DNA of 8,457 nucleotides from an uncultured Porphyromonadaceae bacterium. GTDB taxonomy: Bacteria > Bacteroidota > Bacteroidia > Bacteroidales > Muribaculaceae. Positions 1 to 6,212 of the stretch are shown here, in pieces. The notes under the pieces are model-generated. The model ran no database searches. It was not told where the DNA came from and saw nothing but the letters and a program-made list of their open reading frames with translations. The position numbers were made by a program, and so were the translations under genes. The stretch lies in the NCBI GenBank assembly GCA_947178565.1, contig CAMWYV010000032.1:1-8457 (forward strand), in the 5' to 3' direction. Numbering within the stretch: the stretch's first letter is position 1; each line of letters starts with the position of its first letter.

Positions 1-128
1 GCCTTGACACAGTTGAACTCATCATGGAGTTTGAAAAAGAATTCGGTATCACAATTCCCGACGAAGAAGCTCAGAAAATCGCTACTGTTGCTGACGCTAT
101 CGCTTTCATCGAAGCTGCCAACAACTAA
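1..128 (+). CDS. acpP: Acyl carrier protein, C-terminal part (5' end outside window)
   Basis: ACP carries growing acyl chains on a phosphopantetheine arm in cytoplasmic type II fatty acid synthesis and also supplies acyl groups for lipid A. The visible 41 complete codons (from base 3) begin [16 protein letters not shown], which is the helix II motif that follows the modified serine in ACPs (DSLDxVE). Bases 1-2 are GC, so the split first codon is compatible with AGC, the attachment serine, but its first base lies outside the window. The chain continues through [15 protein letters not shown] and ends with ...AANN then TAA at 126-128, the usual ACP end. Only about the last half of a roughly 78-residue protein is present. 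It lies 102 bp upstream of fabF in the same direction, the common acpP-fabF arrangement. Identification is secure. Confidence 0.96.
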   Translation, partial: LDTVELIMEFEKEFGITIPDEEAQKIATVADAIAFIEAANN

Positions 129-131
129 TTT

Positions 132-191
132 CCGATACCTCAAAAACCGGCATTCCGGCTTTGAAAGAGTCGGTATGTCGGCTTCCTTTTA
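132..191 (+). terminator. Hairpin with T-rich tail between acpP and fabF
   Basis: Bases 132-139 (CCGATACC) pair with 172-181 (GGTATGTCGG) leaving a two-base bulge. Inside, CCGG at 147-150 pairs with CCGG at 155-158 around a CATT loop, with flanking A/T pairs beyond one mismatch. The tract after the hairpin is T-rich but broken by C and A (182-191). This could be a partial terminator or attenuator that lowers fabF relative to acpP expression, or an RNA processing site. No clear promoter was found between it and fabF, so some read-through is expected. Confidence 0.4.
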
Positions 192-230
192 TTATTAACA
201 ACCGACTTTTTATTCACCCTACACAATAGA

Positions 231-1496
231 ATGGAATTAAAGAGAGTAGTAGTGACCGGGCTCGGCGCTATAACACCCCTCGGCAATGATGTGCCCGCCA
301 CATGGGCGGCAGCTGTTGAAGGCAAGAGCGGAGCCGGACCTATCACACATTTTGACGCCTCAAAGTTCAAGACACAGTTTGCTTGCGAAGTGAAGGGCTT
401 TAATGCCGCTGATCATATCGACCGCAAAAAGCTGCGTCAGCTTGACCTTTATGCTCAGTATGCACTTGTTGCTGCCCGTCAGGCAGTGGAAGACAGCAAA
501 CTCGAGGAGGCACCCAACCTCAACCGCGACAGAGTGGGAGTGATTGTTGCAGCCGGAATCGGAGGTCTGCACACTTTTGAGGAGGAAGCCGGCTACTATG
601 CCCTCAATGAGGCTAATGGCCCAAAATACAATCCTTTCTTCATTCCTAAGATGATCGCCGACATTGCCAGCGGTCACATCTCTATGGAATACGGCTACCA
701 CGGACCCAACTATGGTGTGGTTTCTGCCTGTGCTTCTTCAAACAATGCAATTATTGACGCATTCAACCTTATCCGCCTCGGAAAAGCTGACGCATTCATA
801 ACCGGTGGTGCGGAAGCTGCTATCTTCCCCGCAGGTGTAGGTGGTTTCAACTCAATGCATGCACTCTCTACCAGAAACGATAGCCCCGAAACAGCATCTC
901 GCCCATTCAGCAAGAGCCGTGACGGGTTCGTGATGGGCGAAGGTAGCGCGGTGCTTATTCTTGAAGAACTCGAGCACGCTAAGGCGAGAGGAGCAAAAAT
1001 CTATGCGGAAGTTGCAGGGGGAGGCATGAGCGCGGACGCTTACCACCTCACCGCCACTCATCCCGACGGTCTTGGAGCAAAACTATCTATGCAGGCTGCC
1101 CTTGACGATGCCGGAATGAAACCCGCCGACATAGACTATATAAATGTTCACGGCACTTCAACACCTGTTGGAGATGTCAGCGAAATCAAAGCTATTGTCG
1201 AGCTATTCGGTGATGCCGCTTACAAGCTGAATATAAGCTCCACCAAGTCTATGACCGGACACCTTCTCGGTGCTACCGGTGCTATGGAGGCGCTATTTAG
1301 CATCAAAGCTGTTGAAGAAGGTATCATACCTCCCACTATCAACCATGAAGAGGGAGACGAAGATGAGAATATCGACTATTCTCTCAACTTCACTTTCAAT
1401 AAAGCTCAGAAACGCGATGTCAGAGCTGCGCTCAGCAACGCTTTCGGATTCGGCGGTCACAACGCCACTGTGATTGTGAAGAAGTACGAAGAATAA
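231..1496 (+). CDS. fabF: 3-oxoacyl-[acyl-carrier-protein] synthase II (KAS II)
   Basis: FabF condenses malonyl-ACP with acyl-ACP in the elongation step of type II fatty acid synthesis in the cytosol. The 421-residue length fits the family. The thiolase-fold catalytic set is complete: nucleophile Cys167 in VVSACASS, His307 in NVHGTSTPVGD, Lys339 in SSTKS and His344 in SMTGHLLGATGA. The C-terminal NAFGFGGHN loop (403-411) holds the gating Phe-Gly-Phe segment. The N-terminus KRVVVTGLGAITPLG begins two residues after Met-Glu-Leu, so the ATG at 231 is convincing although no Shine-Dalgarno precedes it, as is normal in Bacteroidota. The residues after the nucleophile are ASSNNAI rather than the more familiar ATGTHAI, a variation around an otherwise standard active site. 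It follows acpP and is closed by a hairpin terminator. Confidence 0.97.
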   Translation: MELKRVVVTGLGAITPLGNDVPATWAAAVEGKSGAGPITHFDASKFKTQFACEVKGFNAADHIDRKKLRQLDLYAQYALVAARQAVEDSKLEEAPNLNRDRVGVIVAAGIGGLHTFEEEAGYYALNEANGPKYNPFFIPKMIADIASGHISMEYGYHGPNYGVVSACASSNNAIIDAFNLIRLGKADAFITGGAEAAIFPAGVGGFNSMHALSTRNDSPETASRPFSKSRDGFVMGEGSAVLILEELEHAKARGAKIYAEVAGGGMSADAYHLTATHPDGLGAKLSMQAALDDAGMKPADIDYINVHGTSTPVGDVSEIKAIVELFGDAAYKLNISSTKSMTGHLLGATGAMEALFSIKAVEEGIIPPTINHEEGDEDENIDYSLNFTFNKAQKRDVRAALSNAFGFGGHNATVIVKKYEE

Positions 1497-1516
1497 TAGG
1501 ATATAATATTTTTACA

Positions 1517-1560
1517 GCGGAGCTTGAGGCGCATACCGCCACAGGCTCCGCCTTTCTTTT
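1517..1560 (+). terminator. Rho-independent terminator after fabF
   Basis: GCGGAGC at 1517-1523 pairs perfectly with GCTCCGC at 1545-1551. An inner GGCG/CGCC stem (1528-1531 with 1537-1540) closes a five-base loop. The run CTTTCTTTT (1552-1560) follows, continuing as a pyrimidine-rich stretch. It lies 20 bp after the fabF stop and 17 bp before the next start codon, so it should separate the fatty acid genes from the lipid A acyltransferase, or attenuate read-through into it. Confidence 0.7.
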
Positions 1561-1576
1561 CTCATTCTTTACAGGC

Positions 1577-2512
1577 ATGAAATTCAGCGAAAAACTAACT
1601 TACCGGACACTCAATGCCATATGCGGTGCCCTTTCATTGCTGCCGCTGCGCCTACTCTACATCTTATCAGACACACTTGCTTTTCTTGCGCAATATATAA
1701 TCAAGTATCGTGTTAGAATTGTGATGTCAAATCTCGCATCATCTTTCCCTACCAAAAGCGAGAAGGAACTAAAATCCATTGCCCGGAAGTTCTATCTTTT
1801 TTTATGCGACTATTTTGTCGAGACGATAAAACTCTATTCCATGTCGCCAAAATATATACGCGAACATCTCACTGTGGATGGAATAGAATTGGTGGACAAC
1901 GCTATGAAAAACGGACGCAATTGCTCGCTGATGCTCGGACACTACTGTAACTGGGAGTGGATCAGTTCATTGCCTATATTCCTTGCCGGCTATGGAGTCC
2001 CAATTCAGGTGTATCACCCGCTCAGAAATGCAGGTTCCGACAAGTTTTTCGACAAATTGCGCACACGCTTCCATGCAGAGAATGTGGCACAACTCGATAT
2101 ATTTAAGACCCTCATGAGATATCGCCGCCAAGGCACCCCTACAATTGTGGGCTACATCGCCGACCAGGTACCGAGCATGAATATTCACCTGTTTGTTGAT
2201 TTCCTAAATCACGATACCCCGGTATTCACAGGACCGGAACGCATTTCAAGGATACTTGATGCCGACGTTTATTACGGGCACATGACCCGCCCGAAGCGAG
2301 GATATTACCACCTCAAGATAATACCGGTTACTGAAAAAATTAAGGATACCCCCACTTTTGAACCTACTAAAGAATACTTCAGGCTTTTGGAAGAAAACAT
2401 CAGGGAAGCGCCTCAATACTGGCTTTGGAGCCACCGCCGATGGAAACGCACCCGCGAAAGATTCAACGAACTGTTTGGCGACAAAGCTGAGGAACAGCTA
2501 TCCCACCTCTAA
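1577..2512 (+). CDS. Lipid A late acyltransferase, LpxL/LpxM (HtrB) family
   Basis: Enzymes of this family move an acyl chain from acyl-ACP to a hydroxyacyl chain of lipid A at the inner face of the cytoplasmic membrane. The 311 residues match the family length. A hydrophobic N-terminal segment (about residues 12-42) would anchor the protein. The catalytic H-x4-D/E motif is present as GHYCNWE, with His122 and Glu127. Further family features are the basic YRVRIVMSNLASSFP block (44-58), the ADQVPS block (195-200) and the C-terminal PQYWLWSHRRWK (279-290), equivalent to the usual PEQWLWxHRRWK. The start at 1577 follows the fabF terminator closely and no promoter was recognised between them. The 3' end overlaps the opposing fucosyltransferase-like gene by 4 bp. 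Which acyl position or chain it adds cannot be told, so no symbol is given. Confidence 0.9.
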   Translation: MKFSEKLTYRTLNAICGALSLLPLRLLYILSDTLAFLAQYIIKYRVRIVMSNLASSFPTKSEKELKSIARKFYLFLCDYFVETIKLYSMSPKYIREHLTVDGIELVDNAMKNGRNCSLMLGHYCNWEWISSLPIFLAGYGVPIQVYHPLRNAGSDKFFDKLRTRFHAENVAQLDIFKTLMRYRRQGTPTIVGYIADQVPSMNIHLFVDFLNHDTPVFTGPERISRILDADVYYGHMTRPKRGYYHLKIIPVTEKIKDTPTFEPTKEYFRLLEENIREAPQYWLWSHRRWKRTRERFNELFGDKAEEQLSHL

Positions 2513-3501
2513 GCTTGCAGCAGAGTGTGCATCTTACCTCCGGCTTGAGCGGCACGAAGTGAGAAATTACCGTCATACATGCCGCCGCATTTTATCTGAT
2601 AAACACTGCTTGCCCCTGCTATAAGGAGAAAATCTACAATTGTCTTGGTGTGGTCACACTCACTCTTTATATCCACATGGGCTATTTCACCCTCCGGAAT
2701 GTAAATGTATTCAAGTTTTTTGCAACTGTCAAGAAAGCGCTGGCTGTCTGAGGTTAAAAGAATCTTGACATCGGGATTCTCCGAATGAAGGCGCTCTACT
2801 ATACCGCGACACTCCTCTATCAACTCTTCTTGTTCCTCTGCTGAGAGTACTCTCTTATTCTTGGGCTCTTTGAAATCGCCCAGCAGCTCAAGAAAGCGGG
2901 TGGATATGGATATATAGCCTACATCAAGTTCCGATTTACACCTATCTACTATCGCGGATATCCGTTCACTCGGCATGAAAAGCTCGTTGAAGTACTCCCC
3001 GAACTTATCTTCCCCGAAACTGAAATTAGAGTAAAGGTGGTATTGGATATATCGGTCATCCAACAGATACTTGTTGATAAGTTTTAACTGAAACTTTCTC
3101 TCCATAGCCGTCATTGCACCGGAAGACTTAAAAAAGAGAGGTTTCGCCTGATAGGAATTATATGTCAGCTCACCCGGCTTCAGAGTCCAGTCGTATCGGT
3201 TGGGCACAAGATAGTCTTCCAATCTGAACGGAGAGGTGAAGTTTATTGCGAACCGCAGTCCGTGCTCCCTGCAGAAACCGTAGTACGACACATAGCTGCG
3301 AAGGCGGTCGGCAAGTCCTCCGTGAAGCATTCTGCCGTCTGCCATACATACAGCCATCCGGTCGCTGCTTGTCGATTTTGTCGCATCCCCACTATAGTGG
3401 CGCTTGAGGTGTTTTCTCACCATACGCTTCCATTGATAATTGCGTACAAACACATTTTTCAGGAATCTGCGTACCTGCTCAAAACCGTTATGTTGCTTCA
3501 T
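2509..3501 (-). CDS. Fucosyltransferase-like glycosyltransferase (NodZ/O-FucT type GT-B, putative)
   Basis: Probably a cytoplasmic sugar transferase that uses a GDP-sugar, perhaps GDP-fucose, in surface-glycan assembly. The 330-residue protein has no signal peptide; its first 35 residues are strongly basic. HGGLADRLRSYVSYYGFC (60-77) matches the N-terminal G-G-L-x-D-R-L-R signature of NodZ-like and alpha-1,2/1,6-fucosyltransferase-like proteins. FTSPFRLEDYLVPNRYDW (88-105) follows. The C-terminal half has the donor-side pattern ILLTSDSQRFL (247-257) and then VDFLLIAGASSVYQ (289-302), typical of the superfamily. The expected R-G-D element appears as ISTRFLELLGDF (199-210), which is diverged. 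It is divergent from the GT-A gene at 3599 and shares a symmetrical control region with it. Its stop overlaps the acyltransferase stop. The fold is fairly sure; the sugar specificity is inference. Confidence 0.68.
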   Translation of the reverse strand: MKQHNGFEQVRRFLKNVFVRNYQWKRMVRKHLKRHYSGDATKSTSSDRMAVCMADGRMLHGGLADRLRSYVSYYGFCREHGLRFAINFTSPFRLEDYLVPNRYDWTLKPGELTYNSYQAKPLFFKSSGAMTAMERKFQLKLINKYLLDDRYIQYHLYSNFSFGEDKFGEYFNELFMPSERISAIVDRCKSELDVGYISISTRFLELLGDFKEPKNKRVLSAEEQEELIEECRGIVERLHSENPDVKILLTSDSQRFLDSCKKLEYIYIPEGEIAHVDIKSECDHTKTIVDFLLIAGASSVYQIKCGGMYDGNFSLRAAQAGGKMHTLLQA

Positions 3502-3518
3502 TATAGATTTGTTTTATA

Positions 3519-3526
3519 CAAAGGTA
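3519..3526 (-). promoter_or_regulatory. -7 box (TACCTTTG) for the fucosyltransferase-like gene
   Basis: On the minus strand this reads TACCTTTG, a full match to the Bacteroidetes TAnnTTTG -7 element. It lies 17 bp upstream of the start codon at 3501, giving a very short leader of roughly 10 bases. No TTTG -33 element was found at the usual 19-21 base spacing, so activity may need an activator. Confidence 0.5.
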
Positions 3527-3548
3527 GATAAAAAACGTGTTTTTTCCT

Positions 3549-3556
3549 TACCTTTG
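3549..3556 (+). promoter_or_regulatory. -7 box (TACCTTTG) for the GT-A/Stealth cassette
   Basis: TACCTTTG matches the Bacteroidetes TAnnTTTG consensus and lies 42 bp before the start at 3599, leaving a leader of about 35 bases. It mirrors the minus-strand box at 3519-3526. A -33 TTTG is not visible at the expected distance. Confidence 0.5.
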
Positions 3557-3598
3557 TTCTATTGACCACGATTAATCATATATATCATCTGTCTGGAT

Positions 3599-4390
3599 AT
3601 GGCTAAACCGGATAATCAGCATAAAGTTATTGTATCGCTCACTTCCTTCCCCGCGGCGATTGATTATGCTTACGGAGCTATCAGATCTATGCTCGCAGGC
3701 TCGCAGCTACCTGATAAGATTGTGCTCTATCTCACATTCGCGCAGTTCGGTAAGGAAGGTATTCCCCGGAAACTCACTGAACTTGCTGAAACTAATCCAA
3801 TCTTTGAAATCCGCGATTATTCTCGCGACATAAGGTCATATCGCAAGCTTGTTCCAGCGCTCACAGACTTTCCGGAGGCAATCATTATTACCGTTGACGA
3901 TGATGTGGCGTACTCACCTAACCTGGTACGGGATATGCTTGAAGTGCATCACCGGTTTCCGGAATATATTCTCGCAAACAGAGCTAAAAGAATTGAACCT
4001 GGAAAACCATACCGAAAATGGCACAAGTTCCGGTGGTACAATTTCCTGTTCAAACGTTACTATCCCGGATATGACATTCTTCAAACCGGAGTGGGAGGAG
4101 TGCTTTATCCACCTCATTCCCTCAAAGCGGATATGATAGATGAAAGACTCTTCACTGACTATGCCCCTACTGCCGATGATATTTGGTTTTGGGCGGCGGC
4201 TACCGCTAACGGCACAAAACTGATGCCGGTGCCATTCGGCAAGAATAAACCCAAAGGTCTCGGCAAACCTAAATCACTCTCACTGAAATCTGTAAATTTC
4301 AAATCCGGCACAGACAGAAACTCGGAGGCACTCAAAAAAATCATCAATGACTTTCCCGAGATTAAAGAACGACTCTACAATGAAAAATAA
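3599..4390 (+). CDS. GT-A fold glycosyltransferase (putative)
   Basis: Likely a nucleotide-sugar-dependent glycosyltransferase acting in the cytoplasm on a surface-glycan precursor. The 263 residues open with KVIVSLTSFP (9-18), a first beta strand seen in small GT-A transferases. ITVDDDVAYSPNLV (97-110) supplies the Asp-rich metal/nucleotide motif, with Asp100-Asp102. QTGVGGVLYPP (162-172) and PTADDIWFWAAA (190-201) form the usual acceptor-side and late acidic motifs. No signal peptide or membrane span is seen. It is first in a two-gene cassette: its last codons overlap the chosen start of the Stealth gene by 11 bp, suggesting translational coupling. I cannot assign a CAZy family or sugar with confidence. 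Confidence 0.75.
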   Translation: MAKPDNQHKVIVSLTSFPAAIDYAYGAIRSMLAGSQLPDKIVLYLTFAQFGKEGIPRKLTELAETNPIFEIRDYSRDIRSYRKLVPALTDFPEAIIITVDDDVAYSPNLVRDMLEVHHRFPEYILANRAKRIEPGKPYRKWHKFRWYNFLFKRYYPGYDILQTGVGGVLYPPHSLKADMIDERLFTDYAPTADDIWFWAAATANGTKLMPVPFGKNKPKGLGKPKSLSLKSVNFKSGTDRNSEALKKIINDFPEIKERLYNEK

Positions 4391-5336
4391 TCAGCAACAC
4401 ACTTTCCCTATTGACTTGGTTTACCTCTGGGTAAACGGTAATGACCCTCAGTGGCAAGCGAAAAGAAATGAGTTTATTGGAAAAACTCAGGAAAAATCTG
4501 CCGTAAATTGCGACGGACGATATGCCGATAATGACGAACTCAAGTATAGCCTCCGTTCTGTTGAAAAACACGCTCCGTGGATTAGGAAAATCTTCATTGT
4601 CACAGATAATCAGGTTCCTCAGTGGCTTGACACATCTAATCCAAGAATTCAGATTGTCGATCATAAGGATATTATGCCGCCACAGTCGCTCCCGTCATTC
4701 AACTCCACTGCTATTGAGCATCATATATGCAGAATACCGGGATTGTCGGAACATTTCCTATATGCCAACGATGATATGTATCTTAACCGCCCGGTTACTC
4801 CGTCAACTTTTTTTGGATCTGACGGCTACCCCATTATCAGAGTAAATCGCCGACCGTTCAGAAAGCTCCTGCTCAAGCTAAGGGAAAAGATTCTGCACAA
4901 AAAGATGAGCTACTATAATCGGGTGGTACAGAATGCGGCAGAACTTGTTGAAAAGCATTACAATAAATATTTCGGGGCAAAAGAACATCATAACATTGAT
5001 GCCTATCTGAAAAGTATCTGCCTGAAAGCTGAAGAACTATTTTCAGAAGAGATTGGTCTTACTATCGTAAATCATGTTCGCACTCCAAATGATATCGAGC
5101 GGAGTCTTTACAACTATGTAGCTATGGCTGAACACAAAGCACATGTCAAATATGTGAGCCAGAAAACTTCGCTGAGAATCCATATTCAGAATCCGGAGCA
5201 TTATAAAAAACTTGAAAGCTATAATCCGATATTCTTCTGCATGAATGACTCGGAATATGCTCATGACCAAGACCGACACAAAGCCGCTCGGTTCCTTCGT
5301 GAACGCTTCTCTGATAAGTCACAATTTGAAAAATAA
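4380..5336 (+). CDS. Stealth-family sugar-phosphate transferase (Stealth 1)
   Basis: Stealth proteins transfer hexose-1-phosphate from a nucleotide sugar, making phosphodiester-linked glycans; relatives are bacterial capsule polymerases (SacB, CpsY) and animal GNPTAB. The 318-residue form shows the conserved regions in order. CR1 is IDLVYLWVNGNDPQW (11-25). CR2 runs from NDELKYSLRSVEKHAPW (51-67) through IFIVTDNQVPQWL to LYANDDMYL (127-135), with the Asn-Asp-Asp thought to be catalytic. CR3-like sequence is NHVRTPNDIERS (231-242) and CR4-like is FFCMNDSEY (285-293), ending in DKSQFEK. The frame is open back to an ATG at 4347, but 4380 is preferred: the added 11 residues precede no conserved feature and would overlap the upstream gene by 44 bp. 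It ends directly against the convergent GT92-like gene. Confidence 0.88.
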   Translation: MKNNQQHTFPIDLVYLWVNGNDPQWQAKRNEFIGKTQEKSAVNCDGRYADNDELKYSLRSVEKHAPWIRKIFIVTDNQVPQWLDTSNPRIQIVDHKDIMPPQSLPSFNSTAIEHHICRIPGLSEHFLYANDDMYLNRPVTPSTFFGSDGYPIIRVNRRPFRKLLLKLREKILHKKMSYYNRVVQNAAELVEKHYNKYFGAKEHHNIDAYLKSICLKAEELFSEEIGLTIVNHVRTPNDIERSLYNYVAMAEHKAHVKYVSQKTSLRIHIQNPEHYKKLESYNPIFFCMNDSEYAHDQDRHKAARFLRERFSDKSQFEK

Positions 5337-6212
5337 TCAATCAACCTCATCATTGAGGTCATACTTGTAAAAGTATTCGTCCGGAACGGTGCGCTGAGTG
5401 CCGCTCGCTCTTCCGCGGTTCTGCTTTTCAATGAATTCCTCGCGTGAGCGCACTGCATAGTGATTTATTTTTATCACATCCTGCTGAGGTTCACGCTCAC
5501 GAAAATTTCTCGTTATAGCATCTCCATGAGAATCAACTGCTTTACCGTTAATTCTCGCTACCTCATGGCAACCGATCATTGAATACACCCGCCGAGGATT
5601 AACTATGCTCTTAACATGCCTGTTTAGTTTATGATTTCTTTTAGAATGGTGCTTGAAACGCTCCATAACCGGACAATCGCTTTTTTCAACAGCTCCACCG
5701 CTACCGTAAATAAGCCAGTTGATTTCCACTCCCGGAGCATCTTCGTGTTTCTTTAGAAATTCAGGCACACTCCGGTCTGCAACAGGAACTATAAATTCAT
5801 CAAGGTCGATAAACGCAATCCACCTCGCGTCAAACCTGTACCTGACAAGGCAGTCATCATAAGCGGCGAGCTGCATTCTGTATCCAGGAAAACTGATATA
5901 GTCAACAATACCCTTCTCTATATAAGGTTTCAGAACCTCAGCCGTATTGTCATCGCTGCCATTGTCATAAATGTAGAATTTTTCCACTCCAACACTCAAA
6001 TGCCAGTCGATCCACTCCTTGAAATATGGTCCCTCATTCTTTGCTATGGCGCATACGGCAAGGTAGTATTCAGGCTCACTTTTATCCCTTTTTATTTTCC
6101 TTTTAAGACGGAAAGCATTAATAATTCCATAGCGCAAAATACCGCGCCAGCGGTTTCGCGCCATTTTATTTGGAATCAGTCCCGCTATTATCTCTGCTGC
6201 AACCTTATTCAT
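5337..6212 (-). CDS. GT92-like / family 2-type glycosyltransferase
   Basis: Predicted inverting glycosyltransferase with a GT-A fold, acting on a cell-surface glycan precursor. In 291 residues the family pattern is complete. CAIAKNEGPYFKEWIDWHLS (54-73) is the N-terminal signature. YIYDNGSDDNT (80-90) forms the nucleotide-binding strand-loop. FIDLDEFIVP (134-143) carries the DxD-type metal motif at Asp136 and Asp138. KSIVNP (201-206) and INHYAVRSREEFIEKQNRG (249-267) are the typical C-terminal blocks. The first 45 residues are basic with alternating hydrophobic residues and may associate with the membrane. The start overlaps the stop of the upstream Stealth gene as ATGA (6209-6212 on the minus strand), so the two are almost surely one translationally coupled operon. 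The sugar is unknown. Confidence 0.85.
   Translation of the reverse strand: MNKVAAEIIAGLIPNKMARNRWRGILRYGIINAFRLKRKIKRDKSEPEYYLAVCAIAKNEGPYFKEWIDWHLSVGVEKFYIYDNGSDDNTAEVLKPYIEKGIVDYISFPGYRMQLAAYDDCLVRYRFDARWIAFIDLDEFIVPVADRSVPEFLKKHEDAPGVEINWLIYGSGGAVEKSDCPVMERFKHHSKRNHKLNRHVKSIVNPRRVYSMIGCHEVARINGKAVDSHGDAITRNFREREPQQDVIKINHYAVRSREEFIEKQNRGRASGTQRTVPDEYFYKYDLNDEVD
5344..5359. terminator. Small hairpin at the convergent Stealth 1 / GT92 junction
   Basis: ACCTCA at 5344-5349 and TGAGGT at 5354-5359 form a perfect 6-bp stem with a four-base loop inside the last codons of the minus-strand gene, 8 bp past the plus-strand stop. Read leftwards it is followed by an A/T-rich stretch that includes TTATTTTTC; read rightwards there is no T run. 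A weak candidate for ending the leftward transcript. Confidence 0.25.

Larger units (their letters stand above)
3518..3557. repeat. 40-bp inverted repeat in divergent promoter region
   Basis: ACAAAGGTA (3518-3526) is repeated inverted as TACCTTTGT (3549-3557). Inside it AAAAAAC (3530-3536) is inverted as GTTTTTT (3539-3545) about a two-base centre; only the three-base spacers 3527-3529 and 3546-3548 fail to match. The outer arms contain the TAnnTTTG-type boxes of the two divergent genes. The centre is A/T only apart from a single C/G pair, so this looks more like a symmetrical operator or promoter core than a terminator. Confidence 0.75.

Noticed and set aside
360..1061. Several minus-strand frames of 67-113 codons inside fabF
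   Set aside because: Shadows of a well-supported gene with an intact active site; no independent features.
3518..3557. Invertible promoter (Mpi-type DNA inversion)
   Set aside because: The repeats enclose only 22 bp, too short for the known Bacteroides invertible segments, and no recombinase gene is nearby.
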